64,000 bases of DNA. Source: Burkholderiales bacterium. Its GTDB lineage: Bacteria; Pseudomonadota; Gammaproteobacteria; Burkholderiales; Burkholderiaceae_B. The stretch is taken from positions 62,001 through 126,000 of the forward strand of contig JAJTEM010000014.1 of NCBI GenBank assembly GCA_021299735.1. Reading direction: 5' to 3'. Below the pieces are notes generated by a model. It was not told where the DNA came from and searched no databases. It saw nothing but the letters and a program-made list of their open reading frames with translations. Positions 1 through 8,473 of this stretch are shown here, piece after piece. Each line of letters begins with the position of its first letter. The stretch's first letter is position 1. The position numbers were made by a program, and so were the translations under genes.

Positions 1-1129
1 ATAGACGTACGGTATGTTGTGGCTGTGCGCTTTGACCGGAAAACGTATTGTGCTGTTCCGTTACATCGGCGGAGACGTCCCGTCGATGAACAACCACTTT
101 CAAGTCGGAAAATGCATCTGCGATCAGTTTTGGCATGGCGTCGGCTGTGACGCCGCCAAATTGTTGGGGTGTTGCAACTCGAATAACATGTGCCTTTTGG
201 TTCGCGTCGAGCACTTCAAATTCTTTGACGCGTTGCTCGCTGCCTAACAAGGAGACAAGATCTTGTTTTGAGAATGAGGGCAGTTCCGCTCCCTCCCCGT
301 TTTCGTCTGGAATGTCTCCAAACGCTGTCAACACTTTCAGATGCTCGGAATTGATAACACGCAAGTTGAACAGTTGGAAATCGCTTACTAGTTGTGCAGC
401 CACGTGTTTTCTAACTGAATTTGGGTTTAGTGTCTCGACGGGCACGCCCATCGCCTTCGCGACTGAAGGACCAGCCAGTTGTATTAATGAGTGGAACAGG
501 CAGTCTCCGTCGGCAGGTGCCGTGCCACGATGCAGATTTGGAAACCCAGGCACTTTCGAGTCCACATTCTTGCTGAAGTTGGATGCATCGCTTTGAGGTG
601 GGCTCGCTCGATTGATTTTTACATCGCTTAATCCCCTGATGATTGCCGCGTCAATGCTGCTCTTGCTGCTTATCGGTAACTGGTGTGCTGGTTGCTTTAA
701 GCGATTGGACAAGTTTGAGAAGCGTTGTGTTGGTTGTTGGTTCTCTGTCAGTAATGCCTTTCGAGTATTTTGATGCGCTTGGGGAGGGCGGTAGTTCTGT
801 TTTGCCTGTGGTTGAGTAGCTTGCGAGCTACTGAAGCTGGGCGGATATACAAAAGCTTTTCGATTGGATTGGATATTATTCGGTGTTGCTGAGGTAGGTG
901 GGCCCGGTTTTTGGTGTAAATGATTGATCAGCAGGTCCTTTTGCAGGCCAGTCGCTACAAGTGCTGCAGCACGTCGCAAAGGAGGTAGGTCTAGAGAGTT
1001 ATTGTTTTGGCCCCCCCGAATTTTACCCACACCACTTAGCGACCCTGATTGCACATTTTGCAGGTCCGTTGTGTTGGTATTCTGAAGGTTGTGATTACCT
1101 GAGAATTGGTTTGGGCGTATTGGATTCAT
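1..1129 (-). CDS. Putative translocated effector, OTU-type cysteine protease (partial, runs off left edge)
   Basis: An open minus-strand frame starts at ATG 1129 and is still open at base 1, giving 376 codons without the C-terminus. Residues 1-195 are rich in Asn, Gln, Ser and Pro, as in secreted effectors. Residues 207-215 read DGDCLFHSL, the nucleophile motif of OTU deubiquitinases, with Cys210 as the expected nucleophile. A later FGG followed by a hydrophobic VVVH strand fits the OTU order; the catalytic His is expected beyond the edge. Residues 50-66 (PLRRAAALVATGLQKDL) resemble residues 40-56 of the next gene upstream, whose stop is 13 bp before this start, so the two probably form one operon. 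An in-frame TAG at 1138-1136 limits upstream starts. Host ubiquitin as target is inference from the family. Confidence 0.7.
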   Translation of the reverse strand, partial: MNPIRPNQFSGNHNLQNTNTTDLQNVQSGSLSGVGKIRGGQNNNSLDLPPLRRAAALVATGLQKDLLINHLHQKPGPPTSATPNNIQSNRKAFVYPPSFSSSQATQPQAKQNYRPPQAHQNTRKALLTENQQPTQRFSNLSNRLKQPAHQLPISSKSSIDAAIIRGLSDVKINRASPPQSDASNFSKNVDSKVPGFPNLHRGTAPADGDCLFHSLIQLAGPSVAKAMGVPVETLNPNSVRKHVAAQLVSDFQLFNLRVINSEHLKVLTAFGDIPDENGEGAELPSFSKQDLVSLLGSEQRVKEFEVLDANQKAHVIRVATPQQFGGVTADAMPKLIADAFSDLKVVVHRRDVSADVTEQHNTFSGQSAQPQHTVRL

Positions 1130-1142
1130 TCTTGGCTAACCG

Positions 1143-2414
1143 TTACAGTTCTTTTCTGGCTGTATCGTACAAACGCTCAATTTGATAATTAACAACGGTT
1201 TGTTTGCCGCCATCACGTCGGTAAACTACCCCATTCAGTCTTACTGTGTAGTCAAAGAATGTACTGAAAAAATCTTTCGCGCAGTTGGTGTCCACGATAT
1301 ATTCCAGGCCACCATTCTGGTTAAGAGTTTCCAGCCACACATGGGCGCCGGGGTTGCTGGTGTTCTTAAACACAGTTCCAGATCCCACTCTGGAGGGAAT
1401 ACCGAATTCCGCAAATACAGCCGATGCTATGATGCTCAATTCTCGGCAAACAGCCGCCTGCTGGTCCATCACCTTAGACATTCCAACTGGGGAATTCTTC
1501 AGTCTTGTGGTTTCTTGCTTAATGATTTGATTTCGTAGCGTGCCGTATTCCGATTTGTTTTTGTCTTCTACTGCCGTGGCGATATTGATCCAGGCCTTGA
1601 AGATTTGTTGTTTTTGACTGTTGTTTAGTTGCTGGCTGGGTATTGAAGGGATTCCTGTTTCATCACTGATCATATTGATGAATCCGGCAATCCAGTGTTT
1701 TTGTCCCTCAGATTCAGGATTGACAAGAATCTGGTCTCCACCCCTTGCGATGTATGTAGTAAACGTTCTTGTCACAACTGGTTCAAGTTGATCGTGCAAG
1801 TCACATATGCTTTTAACCTGTGACAGAAGGCTCTGTCTGGCCTCTACTGAATTTTCCGTCAAGTAGCGAATCATTCCCAGTAATGTGCGTACTTGTTGAG
1901 GGCTTGGACGTGTTGATGGCTGGTGAACCTGGCCCAAGGGTACAAGGGCCTCAACTAGCGGGGCCAGTGATGGGTTATTGGCCAGGTAAGAACCCAATTC
2001 TGCAACTTTGACTATAATTTTGCTTTTCAGATTTTGTTTGGTCTGATGCGTTAATTGTGATTCAGTATTGGCGCTTGGGCCAGTTTGGGTAGTTAGTTGA
2101 ATTCTGGTGGTTGGATTTTGATTCACTGGTGAGTTAGGCAAGCGAGCATCCACCTGTATTTCTTGTACTTGAGTAGCGGCATTGGTGTTTGGCCGAGGTT
2201 GCACGAAAATTTCCCTTGGCGATGTTCGCCTTGGTGTGATGGCTTCCAGTTCCTTTTGCAGTCCAGTCAAAATCAATGCGTTGGCTCGCTTGAGCGCCGG
2301 CATATTCCCGACAACCATTGCATTCGCGCGCCGCAACGGGTTCAGACCTGCGGGCGGACTGGGATCGTCGACTTTCGGGTCACTCGTTGGTTTACCTTGG
2401 CGAATTGGGTCCAT
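1143..2414 (-). CDS. Putative translocated effector with transglutaminase-like Cys/His/Asp fold
   Basis: This encodes 423 aa without a signal peptide or membrane segment. The N-terminal 130 residues are low complexity (Pro, Asn, Thr, Gln) and carry two copies of a basic-hydrophobic element, PLRRANAMVV at 26-35 and PALKRANALIL at 39-49, the second continuing into TGLQKELE. The downstream OTU gene has the same element. The C-terminal part has a transglutaminase/protease-like order: Cys323 in AVCRE, His358 in GAHVW and Asp375 in YIVDTN, the usual Cys-His-Asp spacing of that superfamily. Activity could be deamidation, crosslinking or proteolysis. ATG 2414 lies about 30 bp downstream of an hrp-box-like promoter at 2444-2472. 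The role as a type III effector is inferred from composition, promoter and neighbour. Confidence 0.6.
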   Translation of the reverse strand: MDPIRQGKPTSDPKVDDPSPPAGLNPLRRANAMVVGNMPALKRANALILTGLQKELEAITPRRTSPREIFVQPRPNTNAATQVQEIQVDARLPNSPVNQNPTTRIQLTTQTGPSANTESQLTHQTKQNLKSKIIVKVAELGSYLANNPSLAPLVEALVPLGQVHQPSTRPSPQQVRTLLGMIRYLTENSVEARQSLLSQVKSICDLHDQLEPVVTRTFTTYIARGGDQILVNPESEGQKHWIAGFINMISDETGIPSIPSQQLNNSQKQQIFKAWINIATAVEDKNKSEYGTLRNQIIKQETTRLKNSPVGMSKVMDQQAAVCRELSIIASAVFAEFGIPSRVGSGTVFKNTSNPGAHVWLETLNQNGGLEYIVDTNCAKDFFSTFFDYTVRLNGVVYRRDGGKQTVVNYQIERLYDTARKEL

Positions 2415-2443
2415 ACAAACGGGTATCGGTTTATCACCCTCGC

Positions 2444-2472
2444 TGTGTGTATGGTCCCTAGGCCGTAGTTCC
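2444..2472 (-). promoter_or_regulatory. hrp-box-like promoter for the effector operon
   Basis: On the minus strand GGAACT (2472-2467) is followed after 16 bases by ACACACA (2450-2444). The HrpL-family hrp box is GGAACC-N15/16-CCACNNA, so this has one mismatch in each half. It is about 30 bp before ATG 2414. A better match with 15-bp spacing lies upstream of the other effector-like locus at 46797-46824. Motif judged by eye. Confidence 0.45.
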
Positions 2473-2483
2473 GTTATCGCTGC

Positions 2484-2894
2484 CTACACAAGCAGGTAAA
2501 CCATATACAGGGTGATAAATACCTGTAGCAAGAAGAAGTTGGCACGCAAAAACACCTGAATAAATGAAGTGCCGCTAATATGTACAACGCTCTGCGCAAT
2601 GCGGGCGTACAGCACAAACGCTGCAATACCATTGATGGCTTCAATCTGGCCCATCAGGCCGGCCATGGCCACCACGCCTGCGAATACCGGAAAGTTTTCC
2701 AGGCTATTCAGGTGCGCTGCCTTGGCACGTTGCAAAAACATGGGGTCGGTGGATTCCTTGCCACGTTCCCAGCTGTCGATGCGTTTTTGGCCAAGCAAGG
2801 CTTGTGGAATTCGCGGGGTTGCGTAGAAAAGGGCCAGTAGCAATATCCAGCCCGCGTAAAGCAGTACGGTGGTGTAGGCATTCACTGTGCTCAT
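2484..2894 (-). CDS. MAPEG family membrane protein
   Basis: This encodes 136 aa with about four hydrophobic helices, including an N-terminal one (about residues 9-25) and one at the C-terminus. The segment RAKAAHLNSLENFPVF is typical of the MAPEG superfamily (membrane-associated eicosanoid and glutathione metabolism proteins). In bacteria the substrate is usually unknown; small members are glutathione- or lipid-related enzymes of the inner membrane. The start at 2894 is chosen because AAGGAGA lies just upstream; a longer in-frame start at 2975 has no such site. It precedes the effector pair on the same strand, but the promoter in the 69-bp gap suggests separate expression. Confidence 0.8.
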   Translation of the reverse strand: MSTVNAYTTVLLYAGWILLLALFYATPRIPQALLGQKRIDSWERGKESTDPMFLQRAKAAHLNSLENFPVFAGVVAMAGLMGQIEAINGIAAFVLYARIAQSVVHISGTSFIQVFLRANFFLLQVFITLYMVYLLV

Positions 2895-2999
2895 TATTTT
2901 GTCTCTCCTTCTTGTTGATTGAATCAGTGTGGGTACTTTAATTTCACCGCTGATTATGGGTGAAGGCACACGCACTGACCATCCTAAGTTCGGACAAAA

Positions 3000-4502
3000 T
3001 CAGTCTTCCTTGGCTTTCTTCACCACTGCATATCTTTCCAGCGTTTTCTTCCGTGCCACATCGTGTTCAACCACAGGCCTTGGGTAGTTTTCACCCAGTA
3101 TTACTCCTGCCATTTGCAATTCAAACGGTGGACATTCGGCCGGGTTGTGAATGTATTTGTTGGACAGTTTGGCCAGTTCCGGGCAGTACTTGCGAATGAA
3201 CTTGCCATCGGCATCGAATTTCTCCGATTGGCTGTAGGGGTTGAAAATACGGAAGTAGGGCTGGGCGTCACAGCCACTGCTGGCGGCCCACTGCCAGCCG
3301 CCATTATTGGCCGACAAATCGAAATCGTTCAGGTGTTCGGCAAAATACTTTTCGCCCCAGCGCCAGTCAATACCCAGGTCTTTGGTTAAAAAGCTGGCGG
3401 TGACCATGCGCAGGCGGTTGTGTTGAAAGCCGGTTTGATTCAGTTGCCGCTGCGCTGCATCCACCAGCGGGTAGCCGGTTTTGCCTTCGCACCAGGCTTT
3501 GAAAAGGCGCTGGGCCTTGTCATCGTCGTCCCACGTAATTTGATCGTATTCAGGCTTGAAGGCTTTCTCAGCCGCATCGGGGCGGTGGTAAATAATCTGG
3601 AAATAAAAGTCGCGCCAAATCAGTTCATTTAACCAACCCATGGCACCTTCGCTGCCGTTGAGTTTAAACCGATCATGGGCTGCTTTGGCCAACCGGCGAA
3701 TGGAAATGGTGCCGAAACGGTTGTGCACGCTCAGGTAGCTGACGCCTTTTTGACCAGGAAAGTCGCGTTTGTCTTTGTACTTGTCGATTCGCCCCAAGAA
3801 GTCTTCAAATGCATCCAGCGCGCCTTCTTCACCGGGTTTGATTATTTCCAGCAAGTTGGTACGCTGAAAGCCCATGGCTTCAAGGCTGGGGGCCGGCAGG
3901 TTTTTATCTGCCGCCAGCGATTGCATGCGGGTTTCGCTGGGGTAGGGCGTTAAGTGAAATTCATTCAGCTTTTTCAGGCATGCATTCTTGAAGGGCGTGA
4001 ATACGCTAAAAAATTTGCCTGCCTGTGTAAGTACTTCATCTTCTTCAAAAATTGCCTGGTCTTTGAACCGAAACAATTCAATGCCTTTGCCCTGCAGGCT
4101 TTGGCCCACGGTAATGTCGCGTTGTATTGCTGCGGGTTCATAGTCTTTGTTTGTGAACACCGCCTGTACGCCCAGTTTGGCCGCCAGTTCCGGAATAGTG
4201 TTCTCTGCATGATCGTGCACCAAGTGCAAATCGCCCCCGAAGCTTTGAAGCTTCTTTTTCAAGGCCATGCAGCTTTCCCAGATAAATTCCACGCGGCGGT
4301 CGGCCTTGTTGGGCAGGGCATCCAGAATGGTTTTGTCAAATACGAACACGCAGTGCACTTGCCGACAATGTTTCAGGGCATAAAACAGGGCGGCGTTGTC
4401 GTGGGTGCGAAGGTCGCGGCGAAACCACATGAGCCCTTTGGCATATTGGCTTGGCTTGGGTTGGGTGGACAGGGGATGGTTTTCCAGAAGTGATGCAGGC
4501 AT
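3000..4502 (-). CDS. phrB: Deoxyribodipyrimidine photolyase (class I CPD photolyase)
   Basis: At 500 aa this has the normal length of a class I photolyase. The N-terminal photolyase domain starts with LMWFRRDLRTHDNAAL, where the antenna cofactor binds. The C-terminal FAD-binding domain contains the family signature NNGGWQWAASSGCDAQPYFR followed by FNPYSQSEKF. The enzyme uses blue light and reduced FAD to split cyclobutane pyrimidine dimers in the cytoplasm. It is transcribed away from the yqgE operon, with the shared divergent promoter region at 4503-4598. All visible key Trp/Asn/Arg positions of the FAD pocket are present, so it should be active. Confidence 0.95.
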   Translation of the reverse strand: MPASLLENHPLSTQPKPSQYAKGLMWFRRDLRTHDNAALFYALKHCRQVHCVFVFDKTILDALPNKADRRVEFIWESCMALKKKLQSFGGDLHLVHDHAENTIPELAAKLGVQAVFTNKDYEPAAIQRDITVGQSLQGKGIELFRFKDQAIFEEDEVLTQAGKFFSVFTPFKNACLKKLNEFHLTPYPSETRMQSLAADKNLPAPSLEAMGFQRTNLLEIIKPGEEGALDAFEDFLGRIDKYKDKRDFPGQKGVSYLSVHNRFGTISIRRLAKAAHDRFKLNGSEGAMGWLNELIWRDFYFQIIYHRPDAAEKAFKPEYDQITWDDDDKAQRLFKAWCEGKTGYPLVDAAQRQLNQTGFQHNRLRMVTASFLTKDLGIDWRWGEKYFAEHLNDFDLSANNGGWQWAASSGCDAQPYFRIFNPYSQSEKFDADGKFIRKYCPELAKLSNKYIHNPAECPPFELQMAGVILGENYPRPVVEHDVARKKTLERYAVVKKAKED

Positions 4503-4598
4503 GGGAACAACTTAAATTTGGGTTGATCTGTGCGCTTTAAGGCGGGTAGAGGAACACCGACCCGCTTTTGCACAGTTAAAAGGCATTACAATTTTGGC

Positions 4599-5183
4599 AT
4601 GAGCGAGACCGAAATTTCCATATCCACTGAATTTAGCTTGTCCGGTCAGTTGTTGATCGCCATGCCGAATATGCTCGACCCCAGTTTTGCCGGGTCCGTG
4701 GTGTATTTATGTGAGCACTCCGGCAAGGGCGCCATGGGGTTGGTCATTAACCGGCCCACCGACTTGGCCATCGAAAGTTTGCTGGAAAAAATCAATGTGG
4801 AAGTGGAAGGCTATATGCCAGCCCATTTCCCGGTGATGATGGGGGGGCCAGTGGCCTCAGAACGTGGCTTCGTGCTGCACACCGAGCCTTTGAACTGGAA
4901 TTCATCATTGAAAGTGAATGATGAAATTTCCCTGACTACTTCCCGCGATATTCTTGAAGCTGTGGCCCGTGGGCAAGCCCCCGGCAAGTGGCTGGTTACA
5001 TTGGGATATGCCGGCTGGAGCGAGGGACAACTTGAAGAAGAGCTTGCCCAGAATGCTTGGCTTAACGTGCCAGCCAATCATGAAATATTATTCGACATGC
5101 CCCTAGAGGAACGTTTTGCCAGCGCCTATGCCATGTTGGGAATTGACCCCGCCTTGATGAGCGGCGCAGCCGGACACGCTTAA
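4599..5183 (+). CDS. YqgE/AlgH family protein (UPF0301)
   Basis: This encodes 194 aa, the normal length of the family, with conserved blocks LSGQLLIAMPNMLDPSF near the N-terminus, GAMGLVINRP, the GGPV segment and LVTLGYAGWSEGQLEEEL. Its molecular role is unresolved; the name AlgH comes from an effect on alginate regulation in Pseudomonas. It is first in a six-gene operon and only 3 bp before ruvX, an order common in Burkholderiales. The start at 4599 is preferred over an in-frame ATG at 4530 because homologues begin shortly before the LSGQLLIAMP block and because the upstream part looks like leader sequence. Confidence 0.93.
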   Translation: MSETEISISTEFSLSGQLLIAMPNMLDPSFAGSVVYLCEHSGKGAMGLVINRPTDLAIESLLEKINVEVEGYMPAHFPVMMGGPVASERGFVLHTEPLNWNSSLKVNDEISLTTSRDILEAVARGQAPGKWLVTLGYAGWSEGQLEEELAQNAWLNVPANHEILFDMPLEERFASAYAMLGIDPALMSGAAGHA

Positions 5184-5186
5184 GCA

Positions 5187-5621
5187 ATGACCAAGTTAGT
5201 GCAATCGCCCAAGCCCACGCAGTACCTGGCGTTTGATTTCGGTTTAAAACGGATTGGCGTTGCGTTTGGTAATTCACTGACCAAAACCGCCAGCGGCGTG
5301 GCTGTGGTTGAGGCTCAAAACGATGAACAGCGATTTGGCAAAATTGAACAACTGATTAAGGAATGGCAGCCCGAAGGACTGGTGGTGGGGGTGCCTCGGC
5401 AAGCCGATGGTGCTGAGAATGAATTAACTGCGCGTTGTGAACGCTTTGCCCGCCAGCTGGAGGGGCGCTTTTCCCTGCCTTGCTCTGTGGTGGATGAGCG
5501 TTACACCAGTGCAATTATTGAAAGTTGCATGGGAGGCAAAGCTGCCCGCGAGAACAAAGGCCGAGTCGACATGGGCAGTGCCTGCCTGATTCTGGAACAA
5601 TTTTTCCTGGAGGGACGATGA
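5187..5621 (+). CDS. ruvX: Holliday junction resolvase-like RNase H-fold protein RuvX/YqgF
   Basis: This encodes 144 aa of the YqgF family. The first strand AFDFGLKRIGVAFGNS carries the conserved Asp of the RNase H-like fold. VVGVPRQADG matches the VVGLP..MDG block and VVDERYTS the D-E-R-T/S signature. Family members act in 16S pre-rRNA 5'-end processing in E. coli and were first predicted to be Holliday junction resolvases. It is cytoplasmic. Its TGA overlaps the pyrR ATG by 4 bases, indicating translational coupling. Confidence 0.93.
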   Translation: MTKLVQSPKPTQYLAFDFGLKRIGVAFGNSLTKTASGVAVVEAQNDEQRFGKIEQLIKEWQPEGLVVGVPRQADGAENELTARCERFARQLEGRFSLPCSVVDERYTSAIIESCMGGKAARENKGRVDMGSACLILEQFFLEGR

Positions 5622-6124
5622 GCCTGCCAAACCCTGAAGCCCTTTATGCCCGTTTGCGCGATCAAATCGAAAAGGCCTTTCCTGACCGTTCCGAGTTGGG
5701 GCTTATCGGTGTGCACAGTGGTGGCGCCTGGATTGCACAGCGTTTGCACGAAGACCTCGGCTTTACTTTGCCCTGTGGCTTTCTGGACAGCGCTTTTTAT
5801 CGCGATGACTTTTCCGAGCGCGGCTTAAAAGTTGCCCCCAAGCCTGCTGAGGTACCTTTCGATGTGCAAGGCCGTACCATTTTGTTAGTAGACGATGTGC
5901 TGTACACAGGCCGCACCACGCGCGCCATTGTGAATCATCTGTTTGATTTCGGCCGCCCGGCGAAAATTGAGCTGGCTGTATTGCTCGATCGCGGTGGCCG
6001 GGAATTGCCAATTGATGCGCAGTATGTGGGCAAGCATTTGCCCCTGAAACCCAATGAAGCGTTTGTATTGACTCAAGATGATCAAGGTGCTTTCCGCCTG
6101 GAGTTGGAGGTAAAACCAAATTGA
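5618..6124 (+). CDS. pyrR: PyrR bifunctional pyrimidine regulator / uracil phosphoribosyltransferase
   Basis: This encodes 168 aa with a type I PRTase fold. The PRPP-binding loop [10 protein letters not shown] is at residues 91-100 and [13 protein letters not shown] is the N-terminal PRTase block. PyrR proteins bind pyr mRNA leaders in Gram-positives and have uracil phosphoribosyltransferase activity; in proteobacteria the regulatory role is less clear. It sits directly before pyrB with a 4-base overlap (TTGA). No anti-terminator/terminator pair is visible ahead of pyrB, so leader-RNA attenuation of pyrB is unlikely. The ATG overlapping the ruvX stop is chosen because upstream residues are out of family. 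Confidence 0.93.
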   Translation: MSLPNPEALYARLRDQIEKAFPDRSELGLIGVHSGGAWIAQRLHEDLGFTLPCGFLDSAFYRDDFSERGLKVAPKPAEVPFDVQGRTILLVDDVLYTGRTTRAIVNHLFDFGRPAKIELAVLLDRGGRELPIDAQYVGKHLPLKPNEAFVLTQDDQGAFRLELEVKPN

Positions 6125-7092
6125 ATAACCCTCAGCTTAACGCCGCAGGTGAGTTGATACACCTTTTGAGCATTGAAGGGCTGCCCAAGGCAATGATCCA
6201 CCGTATTCTGGACACGGCGGAATCATTTTTGTCGGTGACCGATCGTGAGGTGAAACAAGTGCCGCTGTTGCGCGGCAAATCAGTGTTCAATGTGTTCTTC
6301 GAGAATTCAACCCGAACCCGAACCACGTTCGAGATTGCAGCCAAACGTTTGTCGGCCGATGTGGTGAATTTGAATATTGGATCATCATCTACCAGCAAAG
6401 GCGAATCGTTGATCGACACCATCGACAACCTGGCTGCCATGTCGGCGGACATGTTTGTGATGCGCCATTCTGAAAGTGGCGCACCCACCTTCATGGCCCA
6501 GCATTTGAACCGAACCAGTGGTGGCACCATTCATGTCATCAACGCGGGCGATGGGCGGCATGCGCACCCCACGCAGGCACTGCTGGACATGTACACCATT
6601 CGCCACTACAAAAAAGATTTCACAAAGCTGCGAGTGGCGATTGTGGGCGACATTTTGCACAGCCGCGTTGCGCGTTCCGATATTCACGCACTCACAACCC
6701 TTGGTTGCCCTGAAGTGCGTGCGGTGGGCCCCAATACCTTGCTGCCCAGCCACCTGGACAACATGGGTGTGCGTGTTTATCACGACCTGGTGGAAGGTAT
6801 TAAAGATTGCGACGTGATCATTATGCTGCGCTTGCAGAAAGAGCGCATGACGGGCGCGCTAATTCCTTCGGCGCAAGAATATTTCAAGCACTTTGGGCTG
6901 ACCGAAGAAAAGCTGCGCCATGCCAAACCCGACGCAATCGTAATGCACCCCGGTCCCATGAACCGTGGCGTGGAAATTGATTCAGCGGTGGCCGATGGCC
7001 CGCAAAGCGTAATTTTGAATCAGGTCACTTTTGGTATCGCCGTGCGCATGGCGGTGATGAGTATTCTGGCTTCGTCCAGCAAAAGCGCTTGA
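6121..7092 (+). CDS. pyrB: Aspartate carbamoyltransferase catalytic subunit
   Basis: This encodes 323 aa that catalyse carbamoyl phosphate + aspartate to carbamoyl aspartate, the committed step of pyrimidine synthesis. The carbamoyl phosphate motif STRTRTTFE is near residue 65, with HPTQALLD, the [11 protein letters not shown] block and [11 protein letters not shown] further on. Initiation is at TTG 6121, which overlaps the pyrR stop as TTGA; no ATG is available before the conserved region. No pyrI regulatory subunit follows. Instead a dihydroorotase-like gene follows after 27 bp, the arrangement of class A ATCase complexes as in Pseudomonas. Confidence 0.96.
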   Translation: MNNPQLNAAGELIHLLSIEGLPKAMIHRILDTAESFLSVTDREVKQVPLLRGKSVFNVFFENSTRTRTTFEIAAKRLSADVVNLNIGSSSTSKGESLIDTIDNLAAMSADMFVMRHSESGAPTFMAQHLNRTSGGTIHVINAGDGRHAHPTQALLDMYTIRHYKKDFTKLRVAIVGDILHSRVARSDIHALTTLGCPEVRAVGPNTLLPSHLDNMGVRVYHDLVEGIKDCDVIIMLRLQKERMTGALIPSAQEYFKHFGLTEEKLRHAKPDAIVMHPGPMNRGVEIDSAVADGPQSVILNQVTFGIAVRMAVMSILASSSKSA

Positions 7093-7119
7093 CGTGAATT
7101 TGCCCATAAAGGAAAAACA

Positions 7120-8436
7120 ATGCGAGTGTTGATTTCTGGTGGACGTGTCATTGACCCAAGCATTGGTGCTGATGCGGTGATGGATGTTGCCGTGGCTGCA
7201 GGCCGTGTGGTGGCGGTTGCTCCCAAGGGCGAAATGCCTGCTGACTTTGCGCCCAGCAAAACAATTGACGCCACCGGCCTTTGGGTATTGCCAGGCCTTG
7301 TTGATTTGTCGGCACGCCTGCGTGAGCCGGGCTATGAATACCGTGCCACGCTGGAAAGCGAAATAGAGGCGGCGATGGCAGGGGGTATTACCTCGCTGGT
7401 ATGCCCACCTGACACCGAGCCAGTGCTGGACGAACCCGGCCTGATCGAAATGCTGAAGTTCAAGGCACGCCAGTTGAACCTAGCCAAGGTGTACCCGTTG
7501 GGTGCATTGACCACTGGTTTGAAAGGTGAAACGTTGACTGAAATGGCCGAATTGACTGAGGCGGGTTGTGTGGGTTTTAGTCAGGCTGAATCACCAGTTC
7601 GGGATTTGCGTGTGTTGCTGCAATCGATGAAGTACGCCCGCAATTTTGGTTTTACGGTGTTTTTGCGCCCAACCGAGCCCAACTTTAGCCAGGGCGGCGT
7701 GGCCCACGCTGGCGCATACGCATCCCGCATGGGTTTAAGCGGCATTCCGGTAATGGCAGAAACCATTGCCTTGCAAGCCTACTTTGAACTGGTGCGCGCT
7801 ACCGGCACACGCATGCACATTTGCCGAATCAGTTCTGCAAAGGGAATTGAACTGGTTCGCCAAGCCAAGGCGGAGGGCTTGCCCGTAAGCTGCGATGTGG
7901 CTATTCACCATGTGCATTTAACTGACCTCGATATCGGATTTTTTGATCCGAATGCTCACATTATTCCGCCCTTGCGTGAACAGCGTGATCGCGATGCCAT
8001 ACGCGCGGGTTTGCTGGATGGCACCATTGACGCAATTTGCTCCGACCACACCCCCGTGGATGATGATGCCAAGCTGTTGCCGTTTGCAGAAAGTGAAGCA
8101 GGTGCAACCGGGCTGGAGTTGTTGCTGACCCTGGCAGTGAAGTGGATGCGTGAGCAAAATGTGCCACCAGCACGAATTGTTCAATTGTTGTGCGGCAACC
8201 CGGCCGACATCATCAAAGTTCAAGCGGGTAGCTTGCGCACTGGTATGCCCGCCGACATCTGCCTGTTCAACCCCGAAGTAGATTGGGTGGTGGGCGAGGC
8301 CAGTTTGATCAGCCAGGGCAAGCATACCCCGTTCAATGGTTTTCCCATGCAGGGCAAAGTACAGCTGACCATGGTGAATGGCAATGTGGGCTACAGCAGC
8401 CTTGAAAAAAGCAAAATGAAAGTGCTGGCGGCCTGA
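7120..8436 (+). CDS. pyrX: Dihydroorotase-like protein PyrC' (probably non-catalytic ATCase partner)
   Basis: This encodes 438 aa of the amidohydrolase/dihydroorotase family. The N-terminal metal site, normally HxH in GLIDxHxHLREPG, reads GLVDLSARLREPG, so both metal-binding histidines are lost while LREPG remains. The later block ICSDHTP keeps its His and Asp. Loss of HxH is the hallmark of the pseudo-dihydroorotase that assembles with PyrB in Pseudomonas-type ATCase. The gene follows pyrB by 27 bp, in agreement. A true dihydroorotase should be encoded elsewhere in the genome. An alternative, that it uses another metal set, is unlikely. Confidence 0.9.
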   Translation: MRVLISGGRVIDPSIGADAVMDVAVAAGRVVAVAPKGEMPADFAPSKTIDATGLWVLPGLVDLSARLREPGYEYRATLESEIEAAMAGGITSLVCPPDTEPVLDEPGLIEMLKFKARQLNLAKVYPLGALTTGLKGETLTEMAELTEAGCVGFSQAESPVRDLRVLLQSMKYARNFGFTVFLRPTEPNFSQGGVAHAGAYASRMGLSGIPVMAETIALQAYFELVRATGTRMHICRISSAKGIELVRQAKAEGLPVSCDVAIHHVHLTDLDIGFFDPNAHIIPPLREQRDRDAIRAGLLDGTIDAICSDHTPVDDDAKLLPFAESEAGATGLELLLTLAVKWMREQNVPPARIVQLLCGNPADIIKVQAGSLRTGMPADICLFNPEVDWVVGEASLISQGKHTPFNGFPMQGKVQLTMVNGNVGYSSLEKSKMKVLAA

Positions 8437-8473
8437 GGGCTTCTTTCAAGAAAAGGCACAGGGACCTCAAGGC

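Noticed and set aside
135-596. Plus-strand frame of 153 codons
   Set aside because: It lies antisense to the OTU domain gene, whose motif and composition make the minus strand the coding strand.
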